Origin: Pleionea sp. CnH1-48
GTDB lineage: Bacteria; Pseudomonadota; Gammaproteobacteria; Enterobacterales; Kangiellaceae
DNA: 64,000 nucleotides
Direction: 5' to 3'
NCBI RefSeq assembly: GCF_024124665.1
Contig: NZ_JAMXSB010000004.1
Span: forward strand, 124,001 to 188,000
Shown here: positions 17,811-26,229 of the stretch, piece after piece
How positions within the stretch are numbered: position 1 is the first letter of the stretch
Layout: every line of letters starts with the position of its first letter
The notes under the pieces: generated by a model
Told to the model about the DNA's origin: nothing
Seen by the model: only the letters and a program-made list of their open reading frames with translations
Database searches by the model: none
Translations under genes and position numbers: made by a program

Positions 17811-18335
17811 GTGGTGATTATTTGCGGTTTTATTTTGACCGCTTTTGTTATATATATGGAACATAATAATAATGAATCGGAACTTTTGTGGGGTAGTCTC
17901 ATGGTCGCAACAGAAGAAGAAAAATCACTATTTAACTTGTTTGCACAAGAAGGGAATCAACAGATAGCGATTGAAGATATCGAAAAAGCCTTTGCCAAGT
18001 TCAGTATCGAACTGGAACTATTTAGTTTGGCCACTATTGCTAAGCGCTTAGATCTTACACCCAGCAGTCACTATGAGTTAGATTCTTTTGCTGCACTTTT
18101 ACGAGAAGCAAAATCCTTAAATGCTGATTACGAAGTCATTAAGTCGACCTTTGCAAATTATGATACCGATGATGATGGTTTTATTTCTCGTTCAGAACTT
18201 GAAAAAGGCCTGGCCGAACAAGAATCCCAGTTACCTAAAAGAGAACTTCGTGATTTATTTGCCAATATGGATTTTAATCATGATGGACAAGTGAGCTTAA
18301 AAGAGTTTGCTCGCTTTATGACCTTTAGTTACTAG
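17811..18335 (+). CDS. EF-hand protein, possibly membrane-anchored
   Basis: Up to 174 residues from GTG 17811. The first 15 residues are hydrophobic (VIICGFILTAFVIY) and could be a signal anchor; starts at ATG 17856 or ATG 17901 would remove it, so the N-terminus is uncertain. The N-terminal half is an EF-pair that has lost most ligands (FAQEGNQQIAIEDIE). The C-terminal half has two full loops, DTDDDGFISRSE and DFNHDGQVSLKE. The N-terminal half resembles the protein at 22492, suggesting descent from one gene. A terminator follows. Confidence 0.85.
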   Translation: MVIICGFILTAFVIYMEHNNNESELLWGSLMVATEEEKSLFNLFAQEGNQQIAIEDIEKAFAKFSIELELFSLATIAKRLDLTPSSHYELDSFAALLREAKSLNADYEVIKSTFANYDTDDDGFISRSELEKGLAEQESQLPKRELRDLFANMDFNHDGQVSLKEFARFMTFSY

Positions 18336-18343
18336 AGAAAAGG

Positions 18344-18366
18344 CTCAGCAATTCGCTGAGTTTTTT
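18344..18366 (+). terminator. Intrinsic terminator
   Basis: CTCAGC and GCTGAG with a 5-base loop, followed by TTTTTT. It ends the EF-hand gene and faces the leftward Nudix gene. Confidence 0.88.
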
Positions 18367-18422
18367 GATTAAGCAGTAGTAACTCGCATTTACTCTGACT
18401 ATTTTTTGTGTAAGTGCTTAAC

Positions 18423-18842
18423 CTAATCAGACAAAGGCACCTTCGCTAAAACTTGCCTTAAAAAGTTGATGGCTCCAACAAATAGTGGATGCCAGTTGTT
18501 ATCCAGTTCGCCATGAAGCGGCTGCCAAAAATACTGAAATAAATGGCCGCCATCATCTTCTGTAAAAAAGCTCCATGAATCAGGTAAGTGGTCATTAGGT
18601 TTCATTAAGCAAAATCCCCACACTTGATCTTGGTAGTTGGAATTCCAGGTGCCGAGATCCATGATGGGGTGAGCCGCAATTCCAGATTCTTCTTTTAACT
18701 CTCTTTTGCAGGCTTGCTCTAAACTCTCTTCGAGTTCAACGGTACCTTTTATTAGTTGGTTTCCTGCTAGAGGATGAGTAAATGCAAGAACTTGAGTCTC
18801 TCCATCTAGCTTTCTTAGAATGACTGGGCATGCTTTGTTCAT
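18423..18842 (-). CDS. Nudix hydrolase
   Basis: 139 residues with an intact Nudix box between about residues 33 and 55: the Gly, Glu, REL.EESG.I pattern reads G-TVELE-E...RELKEESGI. Nudix enzymes hydrolyse nucleoside diphosphates linked to another group, using Mg2+ bound by the box glutamates. The substrate is not predictable here. Monocistronic. Confidence 0.9.
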   Translation of the reverse strand: MNKACPVILRKLDGETQVLAFTHPLAGNQLIKGTVELEESLEQACKRELKEESGIAAHPIMDLGTWNSNYQDQVWGFCLMKPNDHLPDSWSFFTEDDGGHLFQYFWQPLHGELDNNWHPLFVGAINFLRQVLAKVPLSD

Positions 18843-18999
18843 AGTTGAGCCGAATAGAAATTTATCTAGATTACTGAGTCTTTGGATAAGCTTTAATTAT
18901 CAATATTATGATAGATGCCGACATTATCGTTACGAGATGATTTTAAACTTAAAATCTCCCGATATAAGTATGATTTATCCATCAAAAGCAATCTAAAAA

Positions 19000-19785
19000 C
19001 TAAGAACATTCCTTAATAATTGATCGCCAAACATCTCTACCAACTGTATCAAAATTCAACAGGTCATTAAAAAACGCCAACCGTAATTCTCCATCTATCA
19101 TGCTATCGGGTAACAGGGGATCAAAAACCATCAATCGAATCGCTTGTTCACCCAACAAAAAGGATTCTTGAATGACTTCCTCCGAACTCATTGACTCAAG
19201 ATTATCCAGCCACTCATTCAAGGTGCGTCTCATCTCAACATAAGTGTGCTCCATCTTGGCAACATTCCATAACTGATGGATATCAGCCAGCTGATTAGTG
19301 TCAAAATCCGTGACACGAAACACTAAAGCTTCTTCTTCCAGACCTAATTGATGAAGGCGTTCGCGAATAGAAGTTACTCCGCCTTTTAAGTTGTTGGGAC
19401 GCACATAAAAATCTTTACGGAGATTTCGAAATCCGTTTAGATGCAACGAACGTTCTCGCTGTTTCACCATCTTTCGATCAACACGTCCTAATCCACCAGA
19501 ATGCACACCGATCCAATCTTGTTGCCAATCGCCAAGACGCTGCAAAATATTACGCCACTGACGAACATCTGCAGCCAGCTGTGAGCTATCAATACAAAAC
19601 TCATAAAAACCCCGACCAGAGGTTTGAATCACATTGTCTGAAACCAGTCGTGTAATGGTGACCCGCACTGTACTACTTTTGATACCAAACACAGCGCAGG
19701 CATCTATGATTCTTTGAATAGGGACAGGCGTTTCGGCTGAGCCTGTGATGAAGCTTAAAATCAGACGTTTGGTGTTTAATTTCAT
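19000..19785 (-). CDS. PaaX-like transcriptional regulator
   Basis: 261 residues. The N-terminal winged helix (SSTVRVTITRLVSDNVIQTSGRG.Y) is followed by a central domain and a C-terminal helical domain in the order seen in PaaX, the repressor of phenylacetate degradation. The recognition helix has the family pattern of Ser-Thr-Val-Arg followed by small residues. No phenylacetate genes are nearby, so the ligand and targets are unknown; it may control the secreted PI-PLC gene that is transcribed divergently. Confidence 0.82.
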   Translation of the reverse strand: MKLNTKRLILSFITGSAETPVPIQRIIDACAVFGIKSSTVRVTITRLVSDNVIQTSGRGFYEFCIDSSQLAADVRQWRNILQRLGDWQQDWIGVHSGGLGRVDRKMVKQRERSLHLNGFRNLRKDFYVRPNNLKGGVTSIRERLHQLGLEEEALVFRVTDFDTNQLADIHQLWNVAKMEHTYVEMRRTLNEWLDNLESMSSEEVIQESFLLGEQAIRLMVFDPLLPDSMIDGELRLAFFNDLLNFDTVGRDVWRSIIKECS

Positions 19786-20164
19786 TAAAACCTTTGAAAC
19801 CTATCGAACAGATATCTATTTGCTTTAAGTGTCAAAAAATATACGAAGATGAGCATTATGACACACAATAAGCTGCACTTTCTTTGATGAGATATTACAC
19901 ACTTTAGCATATATGGTGAGATTTGGGGATTGTAACGTGCCTAAAAATAAGTGTCTTACAGTATATTACCGATATTTACACTTTATATTTGTTTGTGTAA
20001 TATTGTCGCGCCTTATCAAACCCTCCTAATTCTTATATTCAACGCTAAACACGCAAGAGTCTTGTCATGTTAAGTCGCTAGGGTCGTATGGGTAGAACGA
20101 AGCAGACGGACTGTCTGCGCATATTTTTAAAAGAATCTTAGACACTTTGACAGAGGACTAAGCT
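19786..20164. other. Divergent regulatory region of the PaaX-like and PI-PLC genes
   Basis: 380 AT-rich bases without a gene. GTGTCA (19829-19834) and TGACAC (19859-19864) form a spaced inverted repeat near the regulator start and could be an operator. Several TTTACAC/TTACACA-like words lie between 19890 and 20005. An AGAGGA ribosome site precedes the ATG at 20165. Confidence 0.4.
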
Positions 20165-22249
20165 ATGAAAAAATTACTATTAAGCTGCTCTCTAGCCGCT
20201 CTTGCATTGATGAGTCACTCTAGTGAGGCTCGTCAGTTTGAGGGGTTCTGGAAAGGCAGCTACAACAATGATCGTGTTGGTCTGGATTATCATAATGGTC
20301 AATATGGACAGAAGTGGCTGGATGGTTGGCAACAACGTTGTAAAAGCCAATACCAGCCTTACACAGGAGACTGCTACTTCTTCGCTGGTGCCGGTGCAGA
20401 AGCGGAGCTTTATCAGGAGTTGCCAGCAACGGCTGGTAAACGCTATTTGTTTTCTGCCAAGCTAAAAGGGTACAGCGGTGATTACGATCGGGCGCGCCTG
20501 AAGTTAGCTTTTTATGATGCTAACAATAACCTGTTGCAATCGCACTCGGGTGCAGCGGTATCAGGAAGTAACTGGACGGCCAAATCACTGACTCGATACG
20601 CACCCGCATCAACTGCTAAAGTTCGTGTGATATTACGTTGTGAACGCGCGGGTGGCGTAAATTGCGATGGATATTTTGATCACGTCGGTTTAAAAGAAGA
20701 TAGCAGCAATAACCTGCTAAAAAATCCGGGCGCTGAGTTGCCCATTGGCGACGATACCAACCAAGCATGGGTTGATGCCAATCCTAATCGTACTCGCTGG
20801 CAAAATCGAGTGACTTCCAGTAGTGATTCGACGCCTTATAACTATTGGTTTTCTTACGGCACTCATAACACCTACGAGCATGACAAGTCGACAAAAAATG
20901 GTGTGTACGGGTATTTAAGAGATTATTCTAGTGTCATGGAGCTTGATATGACATTTGGGGATGATGGTCACATGGCTCCGGGCGAGTTTGAAATAGAACA
21001 CCCAGGATCTCGCGATAACAAAGCCAACTGTCGTGCGTATTATTCTTCACCGACGATTCAAAGTGATGTGACTTTACGTGAGTGTTTGCGGGCGATTAAA
21101 GAGTTTCATAATGATTATCCTAATCATCATGTCATTACTCTATGGATAGAAATGAAAGAAAAAGACTGGCATTCGCAATGGAGTCCAGCTGATTTTAATA
21201 CTACTTTGCATGAAGAGTTAAAGGACTTTATTTATACGCCACAAAACTTTCTTGATAAGCACAATGCGAACACTTTACGCGCAGCGGCTGATGCTGGTTG
21301 GCCGACGCTAGGAGAATTGCGTGGTAAAGTTGTTGTGGTGCTTTTTCAGCACCTTAAATCAAATCAGCTGTTAAGAGACTATATTGATGATTCCATAGCC
21401 GCCGAAAACTCTCCCGGTGTACAAGCTTTCGTTGCTCCACTAGTCAATCGTTACGGAACGGTTTCAAAAAACTATGGAACGGTTGATAAGCCCGCCAACT
21501 TTGATAGTGATGAGCAAAAAAGCGATGTTGTGTTTTATTCATTGCGCGGTAACAGTTATTCGAACAAGAGTTTTGGCTTAAATATTTTTGCCAACAATCG
21601 TGTCTCGTCAACTTTTTATTGTGATGACAATTCGACGCCAGGAGTTGCTGAACATCGAGACTTTTTAATTCAACATTGTCGTTGGGGAAATGCCGTTAAT
21701 ACGGGCGAAAACAATCCTCTAACGGCGTATTCGGGTCGTTTGCTGATAGAGTCGGGTAATAAGGTACAGCTAGAAACGGCCGTGGTGAATTTTAAAACAG
21801 CGACATCTGCTAATGATGCTTGTCTGGAAATTGAAGGTGGAAGCACCAGTGATCGCGCAGATATCATTCACAGCAATTGTGATCATCAGGTCCGCCAGAA
21901 GTTTGCCGTTATCGATACTGCAGTGGATTACAGCGGTGGTTTTCCTTCATCCCGTGCTTATATGATTCAGTCTGCAATTCCAGGAAATCAAAAAGTTGTT
22001 GAAGTAGCAGGGCACAATACTCCCGAAGTGGGTGACGAAGTATTTCAATTCGCGAGAGAAAACAGTAGTCGACAAAATCGACCTGAAGATCAATATTGGA
22101 TATTTAATAAAGAAGACAATACTCAGTGTTCCATTCGCAGTTACTCAGATACTTCCTTGCATCTTCACTCATCCACAACTCGAGCAAGCCTGAGCGATGT
22201 TTCTCCTTTTGGCAGTGGTGAGCTTTGGCGCATTGAGTCGGCGCAATAA
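20165..22249 (+). CDS. Secreted PI-PLC-like phosphodiesterase with lectin-like tail
   Basis: 694 residues with a Sec signal peptide (cleavage near SEARQF). Residues 25-185 resemble a jelly-roll carbohydrate-binding module. About 220-500 form a PI-PLC-type TIM-barrel: SYGTHNTYEH with the catalytic His near residue 233, then VMELDMTFGDDG, EIEHPGS, HVITLWIEMKEK and GKVVVVLFQH, matching calcium-dependent PI-PLC-like enzymes rather than the shorter bacterial PI-PLC. The last 150 residues, with paired Cys, resemble a degenerate ricin-type lectin (QYWIF, LWRIE). It would cleave a phosphodiester in phospholipid or glycolipid outside the cell. Monocistronic, ended by a hairpin. Confidence 0.83.
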   Translation: MKKLLLSCSLAALALMSHSSEARQFEGFWKGSYNNDRVGLDYHNGQYGQKWLDGWQQRCKSQYQPYTGDCYFFAGAGAEAELYQELPATAGKRYLFSAKLKGYSGDYDRARLKLAFYDANNNLLQSHSGAAVSGSNWTAKSLTRYAPASTAKVRVILRCERAGGVNCDGYFDHVGLKEDSSNNLLKNPGAELPIGDDTNQAWVDANPNRTRWQNRVTSSSDSTPYNYWFSYGTHNTYEHDKSTKNGVYGYLRDYSSVMELDMTFGDDGHMAPGEFEIEHPGSRDNKANCRAYYSSPTIQSDVTLRECLRAIKEFHNDYPNHHVITLWIEMKEKDWHSQWSPADFNTTLHEELKDFIYTPQNFLDKHNANTLRAAADAGWPTLGELRGKVVVVLFQHLKSNQLLRDYIDDSIAAENSPGVQAFVAPLVNRYGTVSKNYGTVDKPANFDSDEQKSDVVFYSLRGNSYSNKSFGLNIFANNRVSSTFYCDDNSTPGVAEHRDFLIQHCRWGNAVNTGENNPLTAYSGRLLIESGNKVQLETAVVNFKTATSANDACLEIEGGSTSDRADIIHSNCDHQVRQKFAVIDTAVDYSGGFPSSRAYMIQSAIPGNQKVVEVAGHNTPEVGDEVFQFARENSSRQNRPEDQYWIFNKEDNTQCSIRSYSDTSLHLHSSTTRASLSDVSPFGSGELWRIESAQ

Positions 22250-22271
22250 CTACTAACAATTCCTATCTCAT

Positions 22272-22296
22272 AGCCCGACTTTATGTCGGGCTTATA
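22272..22296 (+). terminator. Terminator of the PI-PLC-like gene
   Basis: AGCCCGAC and GTCGGGCT form a perfect 8-bp stem with a TTTAT loop, followed by TATAT. Confidence 0.8.
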
Positions 22297-22491
22297 TCGT
22301 GATGATTGATATTTCTTTTGCATTTTTCATCTCTAGAACCAGTATTTTTTAAGGCTTTGATAATCCACTCGCGTTCTAACTATTTTGTTCAGCAGAGTTT
22401 CTTTTTGAGTGTAACAATCGCCCCGAATAAATCCCTTAATAGTTAGCGTTAGGGCACTATTAACGATAACTCAGGTTCTGGTAGAAGAAGT

Positions 22492-22818
22492 ATGACTCAG
22501 GAATTTCTCATCGTGCTACCCACAGCACAAGAAGAAAGCTTATTTAAGTTGTTAGACACTAATCACGATGAACGATTAGAACCCGACGAAGTGAGATCAG
22601 CATTCTCATGCTATGAGTCGGCTGAGCAGGGGATTCATCTTTCAACGATAGCACAGCAAACCCATGTTAATCTGGAGCAGCAGATTGATATTCGCCAATT
22701 TGTGATTTTATATCGAGAAATCAGAAGACTTCGCTCTGTTCACGTTAAACCCATGCTGACAACATTGGATTCTTTAGAAGTTATTCGTTCTCGAGGTAAT
22801 GGGCAAAAAACTCGATAA
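22492..22818 (+). CDS. EF-hand-related protein, 108 aa
   Basis: The segment ESLFKLLDTNHDERLEPDEV contains one EF-hand loop (DTNHDERLEPDE) and is followed by a second, ligand-poor hand. The order and spacing match the N-terminal half of the EF-hand protein at 17811, so the two look like diverged relatives. No signal peptide. Its last 38 bases overlap the end of the leftward formyltransferase remnant. Confidence 0.75.
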   Translation: MTQEFLIVLPTAQEESLFKLLDTNHDERLEPDEVRSAFSCYESAEQGIHLSTIAQQTHVNLEQQIDIRQFVILYREIRRLRSVHVKPMLTTLDSLEVIRSRGNGQKTR

Positions 22819-23577
22819 GCTCACTGCCATGAAAGAGAGCCAAGCCTCGCCTGGAGAAAGCCTGTAATTCTTCTTCTGTAGGGAACGAATAGTAATGGCC
22901 ATCCGCTGTTGGTTGAGTGGTGGTAAGTGGTTTGCCTTCTGCCAGAGTGTTTACCGCGTCAAGCATCGTTTGAACACCGTCCTGATATAAATTCAATACA
23001 TGCCAAAGGTAAGATTGCTTATAGTCTACGGTCAGTTGGGTGGTAGCAATAATACTGCCGCGATCAATTTGAGCATCTTCGATAGTGTGTAGGGTTGTGC
23101 CTATATGAGTCTCATTGTTAAGCATGGCCCAGAAAGTTGCCATGACTCCTTGGTATTGAGGCAAAAGACCTGAATGGAGATTCAAAATCCCCATTTTAGG
23201 GACAGCAATGGCTTCAGGTTTTAATATCACGCCATAGCGAATGTAAGCACCAGATCCGGTTGCGTTGCCTTAAAGATAGCTAACCCTTGCGCGGAGTTAA
23301 TATCATTGAGTTCCGTAATGGGGTCTTGTGTGTAGGCATTCAATTCGGCAAAGGTCAGTCTGCGACCTTGTTGATGAGTCAATGCAGGGCTGATGATGTT
23401 ATTAAAGAGTTGTTGTTCGGCAAACTTGAGCTGTTGTAAACCGGAGGGCAACGGCTTCGCTTGCCCAACTTGAGACGACAAGAAAACAGAGACTTGATGC
23501 TTGCTGAGAGCTTTTAGTAACAAGTTTAAGGCGAAATTACTGGCAATGTCTCTATTGGCTAAAACGGTAATTTTCAT
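22781..23577 (-). pseudogene. Formyltransferase-like gene split by a frameshift
   Basis: Two adjacent leftward frames, 23227-23577 and 22781-23230, together encode one formyltransferase-fold protein of about 265 residues. The first half ends PDLVLTF and then reads into a stop; the second, shifted by one base, continues RYGVILKPEAIAVPKMGIL and carries the active-site block NLHSGLLPQYQG and a later IDRGSI Asp. The shift lies at about 23239-23241, where one base appears to be missing. Relatives are hydroxymethyl- or formyl-THF-dependent transferases acting on amino-sugars or tRNA. The 15-base gap to the lipase gene suggests an operon. Alternatively a sequencing error or two coupled ORFs using the GTG at 23230. 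Confidence 0.75.
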
Positions 23578-23592
23578 CAGGGTTTAATGGTC

Positions 23593-24519
23593 TCATAGAG
23601 TGGTAGCCAACCATTCGGATAAGTCGTCCATTACCTGGCTGGCATTGATTTCATTGAGCATCTCGTGACGTCCTTCTGGGTAAAGCTGGCAGGTAACGCT
23701 TTTTACTCCACCAGCTTGTAAGACGTCTTGTAATGCTGGCACCCCTTTACCCATCTGGCCGACGGGATCGTGATCACCTGCAAAAAGATAAACGGGCAGT
23801 GATGATGGGATCTGAGCCAATCGTTCAGGCTTGGAGATGCCGATCAAGCCCTGCAGGATATCGATCCAGAACTGAGGGCTGCAATCAAACGCACAACGTG
23901 GGTCGGCAACATAAGCTTCGACCTGTTTATGATCTCGTGATATCCATTGATAGCTTTTGGTATTTTTATCAAAGTAGCGATTAAATTTGCTATTGGACAC
24001 CCAAGATAAAAAGGAAGAGGGGTGATCATAACCTTTAATCAAGCCAACGCAGTGAGATAAAAGTTTAGCAGCATAATAAAAGGTTGGTGACTGGTAGTTT
24101 CCACCAGACAAGATCAAGGCTTGCAGATCATCGCCATAGCGAATGGCGTATTCAGTTGCCAAAAAAGACCCCATTGAATGTCCAAACAATACCCAGGGTT
24201 CTGATTTATGCAAAGTTTGTTGAACCAGCCGAATATCCTGAATAACTTTTGACCAACCCTCTTTATCGGCAAAATGTCCTAGAGGTTCTCGCTCACCGTG
24301 TCCTCGATGATTATGAGCAACGATTTGATAACCTTGCTGGTATAAATGATGGATCAAGGGTTGGTAACGACGCCAATGTTCCGTCTTACCATGCAACAAT
24401 TGCACGGTAGCCTTTGCTGACTCTTGAGGCCAAAAATGCACATCAAACGCTACGCCATCGGCAGCTTCTAATCGTTGTGTGATTACAGGAGGCGTGTGCG
24501 GTTGTACATCAATGGTCAT
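23593..24519 (-). CDS. Alpha/beta hydrolase, monoacylglycerol-lipase-like
   Basis: 308 residues of the serine aminopeptidase S33/PldB-like group. The nucleophile elbow is GHSMGSF with the catalytic Ser near 120, the acid is in FAGDHDPVG and the His in YPEGRHEML. An early HNHRGHGE forms the oxyanion region. Family members cleave monoacylglycerol or lysophospholipid esters. No signal peptide, so it acts in the cytoplasm or at the inner membrane. First gene of an apparent two-gene operon with the frameshifted formyltransferase. Confidence 0.88.
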   Translation of the reverse strand: MTIDVQPHTPPVITQRLEAADGVAFDVHFWPQESAKATVQLLHGKTEHWRRYQPLIHHLYQQGYQIVAHNHRGHGEREPLGHFADKEGWSKVIQDIRLVQQTLHKSEPWVLFGHSMGSFLATEYAIRYGDDLQALILSGGNYQSPTFYYAAKLLSHCVGLIKGYDHPSSFLSWVSNSKFNRYFDKNTKSYQWISRDHKQVEAYVADPRCAFDCSPQFWIDILQGLIGISKPERLAQIPSSLPVYLFAGDHDPVGQMGKGVPALQDVLQAGGVKSVTCQLYPEGRHEMLNEINASQVMDDLSEWLATTL

Positions 24520-24719
24520 AAAGCAATCGCTGTTGTTTAGAAGTCTATAGGTTAACTATCCCAGATCTAATTTAAAATTAAAAGTTTCGTCGCAAATGAG
24601 CGGCAAAAAGGAGCAAGCCGCAAGTAAGGGGATTGCTAACAAAGTGGTGTTGTTTTACTCGAACATCGATTATATTGGCGATTACTCGTCATTCATCAAT
24701 CACAATGCGTGGGATTTTT

Positions 24720-25415
24720 ATGGTTCTTAGCTTGCACGTCATTCTACGCTGGTTGCTCTTGTTTTCTTTTCTTGTTTTGTCTGGAGCGCTATTCGCCCAT
24801 GGCGTTGATGATAATACTCGCCAGTTCCTCAGCCAGAATCAAGGGGTTGCTATAGGGCCATTTTTATATATTGGCGCCAAGCACATGGTAACGGGTTATG
24901 ATCATCTGTTGTTTTTAGTCGGCGTTATTTTCTTCTTGTATCGACCAAAAGATGTCGTAATCTATGTTAGCTTTTTTACCTTAGGTCACAGTGTTACTTT
25001 GTTGCTAGGCGTTCTATACCAAGTACAATGGAATGCGTATTTGATCGATGCCATTATTGGGTTGTCGATCATCTATAAAGGCTTTGACAATTTAGGTGGC
25101 TTTCAGCGTTGTTTTAATTACCAACCTAACACTCGTGTAACGGTTCTTATATTTGGTTTATTTCATGGTCTTGGATTAGCCACCAAACTGCAGGAATTTC
25201 AATTGCCTCAAGAAGGCTTGTGGCAAAATTTGCTGGCGTTTAATGTGGGCGTTGAGCTAGGTCAGTTTATGGCCTTAATGTTTATTTTGTTAGCGATAAG
25301 CCTGTGGCGTCGCTACGAAAGTTTTCTGAAATTTTCAACGGTAACCAATACGCTACTGATGAGTGCCGGTATGATGCTCGTTGGATATCAGTTGACAGGT
25401 TATTGGGTTTATTAA
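24720..25415 (+). CDS. HupE/UreJ-like membrane protein
   Basis: 231 residues from the ATG at 24720, chosen for the GGGA just upstream; other in-frame starts lie at 24705 and 24633. A signal sequence ends near ALFAHG. About six membrane helices follow, with the family block HMVTGYDHLLFLVGV, then FTLGHSVTLL and FGLFHGLGLA, whose His and Asp are conserved in the HupE/UreJ_2 family of putative metal permeases. The substrate (nickel, copper or other) is not known. The next gene starts 16 bases later, so they form a two-gene unit. Confidence 0.85.
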   Translation: MVLSLHVILRWLLLFSFLVLSGALFAHGVDDNTRQFLSQNQGVAIGPFLYIGAKHMVTGYDHLLFLVGVIFFLYRPKDVVIYVSFFTLGHSVTLLLGVLYQVQWNAYLIDAIIGLSIIYKGFDNLGGFQRCFNYQPNTRVTVLIFGLFHGLGLATKLQEFQLPQEGLWQNLLAFNVGVELGQFMALMFILLAISLWRRYESFLKFSTVTNTLLMSAGMMLVGYQLTGYWVY

Positions 25416-25431
25416 TTCTGGAATATCATCT

Positions 25432-25998
25432 ATGAATGAATCTTCGCATCCGGTTCAATCAACAAGAACTCTCTTTAAAGCAAGTATCGCTGCGACCATC
25501 ATTGCCGTGTTAACTTTAGTATTGGTTATTTTACCTGCTGAGTACAACATCGATATCACAGGATTCGGACGCGCTACGGGTATTAGCCAATTAGCTGCTC
25601 CCACACAGGTATCAGCTCCGACTCTTCAATCTTCAGCTCTTCAATCTTCAAAAACGGAAGAAGGAGAAAATGACTATCGCAGTGACACAGTAACTCTGAC
25701 TATACCTGCTGGTGCAGGCATTGAGTATAAATTTTTTCTGGCGGAATACGGACGTCTGGAATACCAATGGAAGACTAAAAAAGGCCAACTGTATTATGAC
25801 TTTCATGGTGAGCCAGATGGAGATTCGAGTGGCTTTTTCGAAAGTTATGTCATCGGACGTGATGTGAGTGGCCAGGGCACCATGACCGTGCCTTTTGCTG
25901 GTACTCATGGTTGGTACTGGCGTAACGATACGGCTCAAGATATTTTGGTTGAGTTAAGATCCGCTGGTGTTTATAAAGTAGTAGGCTTAAAAAAATAA
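25432..25998 (+). CDS. Membrane-anchored accessory protein to the HupE/UreJ-like gene
   Basis: 188 residues. One N-terminal transmembrane helix (about 17-36) holds a periplasmic domain. A Ser/Gln-rich linker with a short repeat (LQSSALQSS) precedes a beta-rich domain containing EYKFFLAEYGRLEYQW, FHGEPDGD and GTHGWYWRND. I know this arrangement as a transmembrane anchor protein found beside HupE/UreJ_2 genes; its function is not established. Cotranscribed with the preceding gene. Confidence 0.75.
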   Translation: MNESSHPVQSTRTLFKASIAATIIAVLTLVLVILPAEYNIDITGFGRATGISQLAAPTQVSAPTLQSSALQSSKTEEGENDYRSDTVTLTIPAGAGIEYKFFLAEYGRLEYQWKTKKGQLYYDFHGEPDGDSSGFFESYVIGRDVSGQGTMTVPFAGTHGWYWRNDTAQDILVELRSAGVYKVVGLKK

Positions 25999-26229
25999 TT
26001 TTTATTAGTATTGAGTGCGGCTGGCTGCGCTCTTCATCTCCTTGTGTAATAACTCCCTCGCTTTTTGTGGTGAATCTAATGAATCTCACTACACTCAAGA
26101 GTGCGACTAACATTCTCTTTAATCACTTTTTGTGTGATGTCAATAAGCTCTAGTGAGCAAGCTTTGCCAACTATCCTTACCTAATAAAAATAATATGGGA
26201 CCATAGAAATTTTATCGAGGAACTGCGAT

